Assembly: GCA_021734325.1 (NCBI GenBank)
Contig: JAIPJF010000013.1
Location: forward strand, 23,562 to 87,561
Length of the DNA: 64,000 nucleotides
Source: Fidelibacterota bacterium
Lineage (GTDB): Bacteria > Fidelibacterota > UBA8477 > JABMPR01
Reading direction: 5' to 3'
Shown here piece by piece: positions 16,730 through 26,300 of the stretch; the first letter of the stretch is position 1; each line of letters starts with the position of its first letter. The position numbers and the translations under genes were made by a program. Below the pieces are notes generated by a model that was given only the letters and a program-made list of their open reading frames with translations, searched no databases and was not told the origin of the DNA.

Positions 16730-18040
16730 TTATTCATAGCTATCATAATATTCATGCCCCAGGTGAGTGATCAATTCTTCTCCCATCATCCATCTTAATG
16801 TATTCTTCAGCTTGGTGAGCTGGATAAATAAGTCATGCTCAGGATAGAGATTCGGAGCCACCATTGGCGCTTTGAAATAAAAGGAAAGCCATTCCTGAAT
16901 CCCCCGCATATTATTGCGAAGAGCCAGATCAGTGAAAAGCACCAGATCTAATACGATAGGTGCTGCAAGGATGGAATCCCGACAGAGAAAATCAATCTTA
17001 ATCTGCATCTTGTAACCCATCCAGCCAAAGATATCAATATTATCCCAACCTTCTTTTTGGTCCCCACGAGGAGGGTAATAATTGATCCGAACTTTATGGT
17101 AAAGGTCCTTATAGAGATCCGGATAGGTGTCAGGTTGGAGGATGTAGTCCAGAGCACCCTTTTTAGAGACTTCTTTGGATCGAAACGACATTGGATCATC
17201 CAATACTTCACCATCTCGATTCCCCAGAATATTGGTTGAGAACCAGCCTTCAACGCCGAGCATCCTGGATTTTAGTCCAGGCGCCAGAATGGTCTTGATC
17301 AGAGTTTGTCCTGTTTTGAAATCTTTCCCTGCGATGGGAAGTCCCTGTGCCATAGCCAGCTCCTGAATGGCCAGAGTGTCCACAGCCAAATTTGGGGCGC
17401 CCATTAAGAAGGGGACGCCACTTTTTAGCGCGGCATAGGCATAGATCATACTGGGAGCAATCAGAGGATCATTGTTCCTCAGGGCAGCCTCAAATTTTTC
17501 CAAACTACTATGGATCTCTGTCGGTTCAATATAGGCTTCAGTACTTGCACACCAGATCATGACATCGCGTGTGGTTCCATTTGTTTTTCTGAAATTTTCA
17601 ATATCCTCCATGAGCATTTCAGCAAGCTGCATTTTGGTGGCGGCTGATTTTTTATTTGGACCATCTATGTTTTTTACATACTCGTGATCAAAAACTGCAC
17701 TCATAGGTTTTATTTTTTCCAGAGCTTCTCTGGCTTGTTCTAGATCCGGGGGGCTTAAAACCTGAGCGTTGCAGGCTGCCTGATACGCATCTTCCTTAAA
17801 AATATCCCAGGCACCAAAAACCAAATCTGACAATTCTGCAAGAGGAACAAAGTCCTTGATCTTCGGACTACGATTTTCTGTGCGCTTTCCAAGCCGAATG
17901 GTGCCCATCTGGGTTAAACTTCCGATGGGTGGTGTTTGTTTTTTAATAATGGCATCAACACCAGCAATGAATGTTGTTGATACAGCCCCTAAACCAGGTA
18001 TGAGTACACCCAGCTTCCCCTTTGGTGCTTTAAGATCCAC
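16730..18040 (-). CDS. ino1: myo-inositol-1-phosphate synthase
   Basis: 436 residues from GTG 18040, which sits behind GAGAGGAG; the frame can be read from TTG 18055 but that codon is inside the Shine-Dalgarno region. NAD binding GLGAVSTT near residues 16-23, then the MIPS signatures GKDFKTGQT, NILGNRDG and SFRSKEVSKK that bind glucose 6-phosphate and hold catalytic lysines. It converts glucose 6-phosphate to inositol 1-phosphate. First gene of a four-gene operon with a CDP-alcohol transferase and a PAP2_3 enzyme, so the inositol is directed to lipids. Upstream repeats at 18102-18158 may regulate it. Confidence 0.95.
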   Translation of the reverse strand: MDLKAPKGKLGVLIPGLGAVSTTFIAGVDAIIKKQTPPIGSLTQMGTIRLGKRTENRSPKIKDFVPLAELSDLVFGAWDIFKEDAYQAACNAQVLSPPDLEQAREALEKIKPMSAVFDHEYVKNIDGPNKKSAATKMQLAEMLMEDIENFRKTNGTTRDVMIWCASTEAYIEPTEIHSSLEKFEAALRNNDPLIAPSMIYAYAALKSGVPFLMGAPNLAVDTLAIQELAMAQGLPIAGKDFKTGQTLIKTILAPGLKSRMLGVEGWFSTNILGNRDGEVLDDPMSFRSKEVSKKGALDYILQPDTYPDLYKDLYHKVRINYYPPRGDQKEGWDNIDIFGWMGYKMQIKIDFLCRDSILAAPIVLDLVLFTDLALRNNMRGIQEWLSFYFKAPMVAPNLYPEHDLFIQLTKLKNTLRWMMGEELITHLGHEYYDSYE

Positions 18041-18101
18041 AGTGACTCCTCTCAATCTATCTTATTTAGCTGATTCATAAAACGGTACGGAAGTTAACCT
18101 G

Positions 18102-18158
18102 ACAGGTGTTCATATCAAGCTGTGGATTAGCGTAATGCATTGAAGAACAGGTGTTCTT
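18102..18158. promoter_or_regulatory. candidate operator pair between ino1 and the NlpC/P60 gene
   Basis: ACAGGTGTTC occurs twice, at 18102-18111 and 18147-18156, 45 bases apart. The second is the core of a perfect palindrome AAGAACA-gg-TGTTCTT (18143-18158). The region lies 60-120 bases upstream of ino1 and before the divergent gene, so either could be controlled. Binding factor unknown. Confidence 0.45.
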
Positions 18159-18279
18159 TAATTAAGGAATCTAAAAAAATCGATGCAGCTGTATGTCTGC
18201 AGAAATAGCAGCATTGCACTGTGATGAGTAGGGAGTATATTTTGCCACCTAAGGGGTACAACAATTCGGGAGATTGTTC

Positions 18280-19503
18280 ATGCTGCAAAAGAGATTAGTC
18301 TTTGTCGTGATTATCATCATTTTGATGAATGCGTGTAGTTCGCAAAAGGTTGGTGTTTATGATGATTTGAACAAAAGCAAGATGGAAAAATCATTTGACA
18401 AATATATGGGCACCCCCTACAGATGGGGCGGCACAGAACCTGGGCGAGGAGTGGATTGTTCTGGTTTGACCTCCGGCGTATACAGGGATCAAGGTATTAT
18501 CATACCCCGGACCTCTCAATTGCAGTATACCGTAGGGGATGAGGTCTCCAAGGATGAAATCCAGTATGGAGATTTGCTCTTTTTTGATACGCTTGGGAAA
18601 GGTGTTACCCATGTCGGTGTGTACACAGGAAGAAATAAAATGGTGCATGCCAGCACATCATCCGGGGTCGTTGAGGTTCCCGTGAATACGGATTACTGGA
18701 AGAAACGCTATATTGGTGCCAGGCGATTAACCGGCTCAGATCTTAGGTCCGGCGAGGTCAGTGGAGAATTTCACCTGATGCCCAAAGCGTATCCGATGCA
18801 AATTCGACGGCTTATTGATGTTCCCACTGCAGATATCATTGATAATCGCTTTATCGGTCTGAATATTCAAAATGACGCAGAGGGAAATTTACGTGTAGCC
18901 AGTGATATCAGTATCTGGAATCATTGGGAATGGGGCCTTGAGCTGCAGGTAAATAAATTTCTGTCCAAAGAGACACAAAACATGGGGGTTGAGTTGCCTT
19001 TTGTGAGTACGAAATTCAGGATCTGGGAGCAAAGAGGGAAAATATTGCCGTCCCTGGCAGTTGGTGCAGAAAGCAGCAGTCGCAAATGGACGGTGAGCGC
19101 AGAGGCTGATTCAGTTCGGAGACAATGGAGTCCAGCTCATAATGCCTATGTCGTTGCCTCCTATAAATATAATCGATTCAGATTTCTACACATTGGCAGA
19201 GGTCGGTTAAGTGGGGGTATCGCGGCGACTGATCTGTTTGTCTATCATGATAAGAATGCTAATAATGATGGTTTGAATGATGTTTTTCTTTTCCTTGGTG
19301 TCGAGCAACAGATCACCAGACGTTTTCTGACAACCATGGAATTTGATCATATTTTTCTAAAGGATGTGGGAATCACATGGAATATGGGTTTCCAGTTTGC
19401 ACTAAATAATACATCTAGTATTGCTTACACCTGGCGTAATATCGGTGCCACCGAACGATCCATGGAACGAGCCATGCAGTTCACGTATATTCTCGACTAC
19501 TAA
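18280..19503 (+). CDS. NlpC/P60 peptidoglycan hydrolase lipoprotein fused to a beta-strand-rich (barrel-like) domain
   Basis: 407 residues from ATG 18280, six bases after GGGAGA (TTG 18274 is inside this window but poorly placed). Lipobox LMNAC puts the lipidated Cys at 19. Residues 35-155 are NlpC/P60 with the catalytic triad C60 (DCSG), H111 (HVGVY) and H123 (VHAS); such enzymes cut the D-Glu to diamino-acid bond of stem peptides. From about 165 the chain becomes a long run of amphipathic strands with alternating aromatic residues (SDISIWNHWEWGLELQVNKF, NAYVVASYKYNRFRFLHIG), like YjbH-type outer-membrane barrels, ending in FTYILDY. The joining of a cell-wall hydrolase and a barrel-like domain is unusual. 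The next gene follows 11 bases later. Confidence 0.85.
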   Translation: MLQKRLVFVVIIIILMNACSSQKVGVYDDLNKSKMEKSFDKYMGTPYRWGGTEPGRGVDCSGLTSGVYRDQGIIIPRTSQLQYTVGDEVSKDEIQYGDLLFFDTLGKGVTHVGVYTGRNKMVHASTSSGVVEVPVNTDYWKKRYIGARRLTGSDLRSGEVSGEFHLMPKAYPMQIRRLIDVPTADIIDNRFIGLNIQNDAEGNLRVASDISIWNHWEWGLELQVNKFLSKETQNMGVELPFVSTKFRIWEQRGKILPSLAVGAESSSRKWTVSAEADSVRRQWSPAHNAYVVASYKYNRFRFLHIGRGRLSGGIAATDLFVYHDKNANNDGLNDVFLFLGVEQQITRRFLTTMEFDHIFLKDVGITWNMGFQFALNNTSSIAYTWRNIGATERSMERAMQFTYILDY

Positions 19504-19514
19504 GGAGGAAAAAA

Positions 19515-20387
19515 ATGCCTTTTCGCTGGAGACCAGATGGAACCTACGTTAAGAAACTGTCACATACCCGTCGTATTATGCCCTTTCTCATGCATGGCAG
19601 AACCGAGTCCACCGTGTACTATGAGCAGCACATTGAAGTGGAAAAAGCGTGGAAGTACGTCGAAGAATTTCGGGGAAAGGCGGGTCTAAAAGCAAGTATT
19701 CTGCATTTTATCATCTGGCGGGCAGCTCAGGTGCTCGATCAGCGTCCTGCATTAAATCGCTTCGTGGCTGGTCGTCGAATTTATCAACGCGAAGGGATCT
19801 GGGTAAGCTTCTCTATGAAAAAAGAGATGAATGATGATGCTCCTTTGGTGGTTGTCAAAAAGAAGATTGATCCGAGCTGGACTTTTGAAGAGACCGTCAG
19901 ACAGATCCAGAGTGGCATAGAAAAGGGTCGTGCAGGCGGTAAATCAACCTCAGATAAAGAAATGGCCCTAGTCTTCAGTTTTCCCAATTTTATGGTCAGT
20001 TTTTTTACCTGGTTGCTGAAGACGGTCAATCATTTTGGATGGTTGCCCAAATCTCTCATTCAGGCAGATGAACTGTTTGGGAGTGTATTTATTGCTAATC
20101 TTGGGAGTATTGGGCTCCAGCCAGCCTATCACCATCTCTATGAATGGGGAGACATTCCTATTTTTATGGCCCTGGGAACCAATGAACCACGCATGATGCT
20201 GGATGATCGAGGTCGTCCTGCCGTAAAAGATATGATGACCATTCGTTATAGCTTTGACGAACGTATCAATGATGGCTTTTACAGTATCAAAGCACTGGAA
20301 TTGCTCAAACAACTGGTGGAGAACCCAGAGATGGAGATCCACTCAGAAAGGGACAATTCGCTGCCAGATGAAGCACCGGGGATATAA
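19515..20387 (+). CDS. stand-alone 2-oxoacid dehydrogenase E2-like acyltransferase domain, catalytic His absent
   Basis: 290 residues made only of the CAT-like trimeric acyltransferase fold; no lipoyl or peripheral-subunit-binding domain. The region that in E2 enzymes reads DHRxxDG is here D248-E249-R250-I-N-D253-G254, so the general-base histidine is replaced by Glu while the Asp and Gly remain. Other fold markers are present (FGSVFIANLGSIG, ALGTNEPR). It may have a different acyl transfer chemistry or be a binding/structural protein. An internal hydrophobic insert (about 153-180, NFMVSFFTWLLKTVNHFGWL) suggests membrane association. Good Shine-Dalgarno AAGGAGG at 19502-19508, directly after the NlpC/P60 stop. 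Confidence 0.82.
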   Translation: MPFRWRPDGTYVKKLSHTRRIMPFLMHGRTESTVYYEQHIEVEKAWKYVEEFRGKAGLKASILHFIIWRAAQVLDQRPALNRFVAGRRIYQREGIWVSFSMKKEMNDDAPLVVVKKKIDPSWTFEETVRQIQSGIEKGRAGGKSTSDKEMALVFSFPNFMVSFFTWLLKTVNHFGWLPKSLIQADELFGSVFIANLGSIGLQPAYHHLYEWGDIPIFMALGTNEPRMMLDDRGRPAVKDMMTIRYSFDERINDGFYSIKALELLKQLVENPEMEIHSERDNSLPDEAPGI

Positions 20388-20391
20388 TTAC

Positions 20392-20419
20392 GAATTATGA
20401 ATTATGAATTATGAATTAT
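20392..20419 (+). repeat. tandem 7-base repeat (GAATTAT x4)
   Basis: Four perfect head-to-tail copies of GAATTAT followed by a degenerate fifth, between the E2-like gene and the zinc-ribbon gene. A slippage-prone spacer just before the Shine-Dalgarno of the latter. Confidence 0.9.
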
Positions 20420-20442
20420 GAATGGTGAATGAGGAGCAAAAC

Positions 20443-20655
20443 ATGCAGCACGAAAACTGGCAATGTCCCAAATGCAAGAACGATGAGTTTGAAACCGATC
20501 AGTTCGCCGCAACGGGTGGTGGATTAACGAAGATATTTGATATTCAGAACAAAAAATTCACGACAGTCACATGTACCCGCTGTAAATATACTGAGATTTA
20601 TAAATCAGACCCGGGGAGCACCCTGGAAAATGTGCTTGATTTCTTTACAACCTAA
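20443..20655 (+). CDS. zinc-ribbon nucleic-acid-binding-like protein (DUF2082/PF09855 type)
   Basis: 70 residues from ATG 20443, which sits six bases after GAGGAG; an in-frame ATG at 20422 lies in the repeat spacer and is less likely. Two zinc knuckles: C8-x2-C11 and C44-x2-C47. The intervening GGGLTKIFDIQNKKFTTVTC and the end LENVLDFFTT are the conserved core of this small family, often annotated as nucleic-acid-binding from the fold alone. No catalytic site. Function unknown. Confidence 0.85.
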   Translation: MQHENWQCPKCKNDEFETDQFAATGGGLTKIFDIQNKKFTTVTCTRCKYTEIYKSDPGSTLENVLDFFTT

Positions 20656-20958
20656 TGCCAATCGAATTCAAGAGGTGATCCTCGTCCATCCATATTGGGT
20701 AAAACACTTATTTTTTTAAAAAGATTTAGCCCATATTTATCGCTAGCAAGTCACAATTGTTTTTAGGTATATTTAACGCCTCAAAAGCCCGAACCCGGCT
20801 TGATTTGATTAGCGGTGGCCAGTGAGGAGCCATAGTGGAATAAGGGATTTAAGTATGTCCATTTTTGCTGCGCAACTACCGTGAAAGAATAATCCTTAAT
20901 AGTAGGGAAAATCAAGCCTTCACATCGCAATGTTGTCTAAATTTAGTGGGAAAGATCT
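20656..20958. other. 303-base intergenic region upstream of the methyltransferase/ATP-grasp gene
   Basis: No gene or tRNA. It contains an AT-rich stretch (TTTTTTTAAAAAG at about 20711) that could end the upstream unit and a short GC hairpin around 20787-20797 (GCCCGAACCCGGC). I compared the second half with the SAM and SAH riboswitch cores I know and saw no convincing match. Confidence 0.5.
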
Positions 20959-22884
20959 ATGCAAAAAAATGTGAAAAACAGAAATAAAAAACTGATAGAG
21001 GTTCTAGGGCCCGTTGAAAATCTCGAAAGTTATGTCCGCTCTGATTGGTGGCGACACCTGTTCAATGCTGCATATCTGCGAACAGATGGTGATGTTGTCG
21101 AAGATCAGGATATTACGAAAAATGAAGTCAACATTTTTCTTGAGGCTCTTGATCTGCCAACGGATGCAAACATTCTGGATCTTTGTTGTGGTCAGGGTCG
21201 GCATGCGCTTGAAATTGCCACAAGGGGGTATAAGGCGGTCGTGGGACTTGATCGTTCACACTATCTTATTGATCGGGCGAGAAAGGTCAATAGATCTCTC
21301 GGATTGAATGTCACCTTTAAGGAAGGTGATGCTCGCAGACTGCCATTTTCAAATGATACTTTCACGGCAGTGATTATTGCCGGAAATAGTTTCGGATATT
21401 TTGATTCTGCAGAAGATGATATTGCCATCCTGAACGAAGTCATGCGTGTGCTTCAACCAGAGGGAAAGCTTCTGATCGATATCACAGATGGCACTTATAT
21501 GCGCGATTCTTTTCAGCCAAGGAGCTGGGAGTGGATAGACAAAAATTATTTTGTGTGTCGGGAACGATCGCTTTCAGCGGACAGTGAGCGCTTGATATCA
21601 AGGGAAGTTATCACCCATGTGACTAAGGGTGTGATTGCAGATCAGTTTTACGCTGAGAGACTCTATTCACAAGAAGACCTGCATAGATCCTTTTCCAAGG
21701 CAGGATTCATAAATATTACCAATTCTGCCAATGTCTTCGCAGATTCGAAACGTAACCAGGATCTGGGTATGATGGCCCAGCGGATGATCGTAACGGCCAC
21801 AGCCAAGAAAGATTGGTCACCGGTCAAGAAACATTCTGCTGAAAAAACGGCTGTACTCGTTTTACTGGGAGATCCAAGTAAATCAGATATAGTTAAGCCT
21901 GGATTGAGTTTTGATACCGACGATCTTTTTACGATCAACGAACTGAAAAAAGCGTTAGCTGATCTATCAGCATATAAATTTACTTTTCTGGACAGACATG
22001 ACAGCCTTATCAAGGATCTGCAAAAATACCAGAATAAATGTGATTTCGTTCTAAACCTGTGTGACGAGGGCTTTAATAATGAAGCAACCAAAGAACTGCA
22101 CATTCCGGCAATTCTTGAGATGATGGGTTACCAGTACACAGGGGGAAATCCACAGTGTCTTGCCTATTGTTATGATAAATCCCTCGTCCGTGGAATTGCC
22201 CAGGAAATGGACATTCCAGTACCCCAGGCATTTATTGTCAAACCGGAGGATTTTCATTTTGTTGAATTTCAGTTGGTCTTTCCAGTCATTGTAAAACCAA
22301 ATTTTGGTGATTCAAGTATGGGTATTCATCAGGAGAATGTTTGTTATGATCTCCCTGCACTGGAGAGCGCCATTTTAAGGATCAGGCAGGATTTCGGTCA
22401 GAATAAACCCATCCTGGTTGAGGAATTTTTAAGGGGCAAGGATTTGAGTGTTGGTGTGATAGGAAATCCTACGACCTCTTATTCTATTCTACAAATTATT
22501 GAAGAGGATTATTCAGCTCTGCCGAATGATCTTCCCAGAATTTGCGGTTATGAAGCCAAATGGGATCCAAAATCACCTTATTGGAACATTAAATCCATTC
22601 CAGCAGAGTTGGATGAAGATGTGGAACGTTTTTTAGGTGCCAGTTGTCTGAAATTGTTCAAGCGTTTGGATTGTCGAGACTATGCCCGCTTTGACTGGCG
22701 AGTAGATGATAATGGAACCCCACGTTTATTGGAAGTTAACCCCAATCCTGGCTGGTGCTGGGACGGACATCTAGCCAAAATGGCTGGATACCAGAGCATT
22801 TCTTACAAGGGAATGCTAGAAGAGATACTGGAAGCATGCAAAACACGTTTGGTCCTAACTGACCGTGTAAGGGCTTCCTCCTAA
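20959..22884 (+). CDS. fusion of a class I SAM methyltransferase and a D-Ala-D-Ala-ligase-like ATP-grasp enzyme
   Basis: 641 residues, soluble. N-terminal half (about 60-285): Rossmann methyltransferase with motif I LDLCCGQGRHA (73-83), acidic end of strand 2 in VGLDRS (95-100), and motif IV-like IIAGNSFGYF. C-terminal half (about 292-630): Ddl-type ATP-grasp with the N-terminal FVLNLCDEGFNNEATKELHI, PALLEM-like AILEMMG, YTGGNP, ATP-binding VIVKPNFGDSSMGI (about 442) and the metal-binding LEVNPNPGW (about 591). Ddl relatives ligate an amino acid or small acid to an amine. One polypeptide that ligates and methylates suggests synthesis of a methylated dipeptide or amino-acid conjugate. Shine-Dalgarno GGGAAAG at 20949. 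A small unknown gene follows. Confidence 0.88.
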   Translation: MQKNVKNRNKKLIEVLGPVENLESYVRSDWWRHLFNAAYLRTDGDVVEDQDITKNEVNIFLEALDLPTDANILDLCCGQGRHALEIATRGYKAVVGLDRSHYLIDRARKVNRSLGLNVTFKEGDARRLPFSNDTFTAVIIAGNSFGYFDSAEDDIAILNEVMRVLQPEGKLLIDITDGTYMRDSFQPRSWEWIDKNYFVCRERSLSADSERLISREVITHVTKGVIADQFYAERLYSQEDLHRSFSKAGFINITNSANVFADSKRNQDLGMMAQRMIVTATAKKDWSPVKKHSAEKTAVLVLLGDPSKSDIVKPGLSFDTDDLFTINELKKALADLSAYKFTFLDRHDSLIKDLQKYQNKCDFVLNLCDEGFNNEATKELHIPAILEMMGYQYTGGNPQCLAYCYDKSLVRGIAQEMDIPVPQAFIVKPEDFHFVEFQLVFPVIVKPNFGDSSMGIHQENVCYDLPALESAILRIRQDFGQNKPILVEEFLRGKDLSVGVIGNPTTSYSILQIIEEDYSALPNDLPRICGYEAKWDPKSPYWNIKSIPAELDEDVERFLGASCLKLFKRLDCRDYARFDWRVDDNGTPRLLEVNPNPGWCWDGHLAKMAGYQSISYKGMLEEILEACKTRLVLTDRVRASS

Positions 22885-22918
22885 TCTGTTTAAGCCGAAA
22901 GAGAAGGTGATACGCATC

Positions 22919-23161
22919 ATGGGTAAACAAGAACGGGGGGATTTAGGATATGATTTTCAAATTTTAGAGAATGGTGACCTTAGGATAGTCCTGGACGGTC
23001 GTTCTGTGATGACATTACGAGGAGGCAGGGCAAATTCTTTTATAAAAAGACTAAACAGTGCCAGCTATTCTGAGCAGCAGAAAATAATGGCTCGTATGGC
23101 TGGTGGTCACAAACGAGGAAATGAGAGGTCTGAATACAAAAAAATTGAAAGGGACTTTTAA
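22919..23161 (+). CDS. small basic hypothetical protein
   Basis: 80 residues from ATG 22919 (GTG 22907 is an alternative; the AAGG lies between them). The N-terminal half forms short strands (YDFQILENGDLRIVLDGRSV) and the C-terminal half is Arg/Lys/Gly-rich (MARMAGGHKRGNERSEYKKIERDF), suggesting nucleic-acid or acidic-partner binding. It starts 35 bases after the fusion gene on the same strand, so it may be co-transcribed with it. Family not recognised. Confidence 0.65.
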   Translation: MGKQERGDLGYDFQILENGDLRIVLDGRSVMTLRGGRANSFIKRLNSASYSEQQKIMARMAGGHKRGNERSEYKKIERDF

Positions 23162-23193
23162 AAGCTTATCTGATCTCCACAGAATTGTGTAAA

Positions 23194-23218
23194 TGCCCCA
23201 ATGTTCTACATTGAGGCA
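23194..23218. terminator. hairpin between the small gene and addAB
   Basis: TGCCCCAATGT / ACATTGAGGCA with a 3-base loop and one mismatch. Only A follows on the plus strand, so it is a hairpin terminator candidate at best; a T run follows on the minus strand. Confidence 0.4.
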
Positions 23219-23329
23219 GAAAAATCTGAAATTCGGATATACCAAGACTTAAAATATTGTGATCTAATCGCTGCTCAGATTAAAACCCCCTCGCATTCAT
23301 CCCCTAATTCTCTATTTTAGATCTCTATC

Positions 23330-26300
23330 ATGAGCATTGATCTTAATAAAGTATTCGACCTGAACAGGAATGTCCTGATCGAAGCCTGCGCCGGTGCCGG
23401 CAAGACATGGTTGTTGTCAAAGCGTTATGCCGCGATCATGGACGATTTTGCCCGCCAACATGCAGAAAATCCGCAGGTCCGACTGGATGCGTCAAATATT
23501 CTGGTCCTGACCTTCACTCGCAAGGCAGCGGCTGAAATGTCTGGACGCATATATGCTGACCTGAATCAACTCCTGAATGATCAGGTGCTGGAAAATGTAC
23601 CAGCCAATTTTGGCCAGCATCTCCGGATATCAGATCAAAGCTACAAAATGCATTTGCGGTCGACCTATTCCAGAAATGCCATCTCAACCATTGATTCATT
23701 CTGTACTCAGATATTGAGAGACCAGGCTGAGAGATTAGATGATATAGACCCGGAATTCAGGATCCAGGATGAAGCAGATACACAGCGGATGGAACTGGAG
23801 ACCTGGGAGAACTTTCTGCGGGAACGTAGTCGAAACCAGGATAAAGATCTAAAAATTCTGCTGGATCACCTGTCGGAATTTCACCTGACTCAATACGTAA
23901 AGAAATTTTTATCCCACGCTCAATTGATGATGGATTGGCTTGTAGATCGAAAATCACACTCTCCAGGCGAACTGGTCGAACGGTTTAAACAAGAGCATCC
24001 ACTACCAGTATCCCTCCAGAGAATCAATGACCTGTTGCTTGATCTGGTTGCCAGTCTTCCGGAAGCTGAAGCAATACTCAAACCTGATAGTTCACAATAC
24101 ACCAGATTGATTGATCTGAGAGCCTTTCTGAATGAATCACCAGAAGATGTGTATCTCTATGAGCTGAACCTTATCCATCATGTCCGGCAAATCGGCTTAA
24201 AGAGCACTGGCACAGAGTATCATACAAAACCACAGGTCCATGGAACTGTCTGGCCCAAAGAGTGGCTTCCCGAGATAAAAAGCCGACTTCAGACCTTCCT
24301 GGACGAATTACCTGAGCTGATACCCTTTGAAACACTGATGAATGATATCCCTAGCATATGGGACCTGGAAGCGTGTACCGTTCACCATCACCTGGCAAAA
24401 TTCTTTCTGGATTATTGGGATGTATTGAATCAAAGACTTAAAAGGGAAGGTGTACTCAGTTTTAACGAAGTGATTCTACAAACACATCAACTGCTTCAAA
24501 ATCCAGCAGTAGCTGCTCATTACGGACAACGTTTCCAGCACATTCTGATCGATGAATTTCAGGACACCAATGATATCCGTTGGGATATCGTCCGGCTGAT
24601 TGCTCAAAATAAGCAGGCTGTGCTCCGTGATAGGGGGCTTTTTATTGTTGGGGATACCAAACAATCCATTTATCGATTTAATCAGGCTGATGTTCAGGTC
24701 ATGAATCGGGTAAGGCGCATGATTGACTCAAGTGGCGGATCAATATTGAATGCTGATGAAACCTTCCGGTCCTCAAGCAAATATGTTAAGACAGTGATCA
24801 ATCCATTGAGTAGCGTTGCCTTTCCTTCTGCTGAGGAAAAAGATGGGCTGGAACTATTCGAAACTCATTTCAATCCGACCGCTGTCTCGAAGGACAGCCC
24901 CCTTACGGAAGCACAGCACCAACTGGCGCGATGTGAACTGAGTGCAGTACTGGAGGGTGGCGATTCCAGAGGGATGAAAGCAGATATTTACCATACGGCG
25001 GATCTTGCCCAGAATTGGCTCACATGGATGGACCAAAATGCAGTTCCGGCCGGCGATGGTCCATCGGTGGGTATCCTCCTCAGGTCTTTCAGCCATATCC
25101 TGGACTACATTCGAATTTTTACGGCAAAGGGTCTGGATTTCGAGGTCTTATCCAGTAAAGGCCTGTTTCAACAACAAGAGAGTTATGATATTTACCATCT
25201 GCTCAGTGTCCTGATCAATCCGCTAGATGATCTGGCGCTTGTGGGGGTACTCCGGAGTCCTTTCTTTGTTCTGACCGATGCGGAGATCCAGGAGCTTAGA
25301 GAATCGGCAGAAGATAATACCAACCCTGGCTGGGTCTGGTTCAATCTCCTGAAGCTTAGAAACGGACTGGCTAAAGAAATACAAAGCTGGCAAACGGAGT
25401 CGGCCAGACAGCCGGTAGATCGTCTTATAACACACATAGTAAGCAATAATGAAAGACAGCTGGGCTGGATCTCAGAAACAGGTGGGAATCTCCGTTTAGC
25501 GAATCTGAATCGTCTCATTCATTTGATCCATCAATTGTCCCTGGATGGATTGGGTCTTAGGGAAATTCATGAGTACTTCAAATTTCAAATTCAACATGGT
25601 GATGCCCCGCAAGCTGAATTGCCGGGGACGACACGAATTCAGATTCTTTCCATTCATAAATCCAAAGGTCTGGAATTTCCTGTTGTCATATTACCCAATC
25701 TTCAAGCGCCAGAAAAAAATGAAACCAGCGGCATATTCCTCGGCCAGGGTGATGACGGCCACTGGGAGGCTGGAATAAGCCTGGACACCTTGAAAACCAG
25801 CCCCAAAACCTGGTTGTATGAGCGTATAAAGACACGCACCAAAGCAGAGGAATTAGCTGAGGACAAGCGATTATTCTATGTTGCCATCTCAAGAGCCCGA
25901 TATGGTGTGAGTTTTGTTGCCAGAATTAATCCAGCGACCAAGCCCGGCAGCAATACCTGGTGGAAACGATATCTTCAACCTGTTTTTGATCTGGAGCTTG
26001 ATAAGGATGCCATTCAGAGTGATCCAAGATCTGTTCAGACTGAATGGGTAAATCGCTCGACACCGGAAATGGTCTATAATTTTATTCTGGGATCTGATCT
26101 TTTACAAAATGAATCGGTCAGGCCACCTGAAGCAGATATAAATATTCAGCCACTTCCTGAATTAGCCCCTGCCTATCTCTACGAGGAGATTTCCCCACAC
26201 ACCATCATGAAATGGATGGATCCAAAGAGTTATCCTCAAAGCGATGAGAAAAAAATTGGGGAAGATCACGGGGAAGATACCAGGCCCAGGAAATTTGGAA

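Noticed and set aside
20656..20958. SAM or SAH riboswitch before the methyltransferase fusion
   Set aside because: GAGGAGCC looked suggestive, but the conserved core and pairings of either class are not complete.
23194..23218. Strong terminator before addAB
   Set aside because: The stem is good but no T run follows on the plus strand; kept only as a weak candidate.
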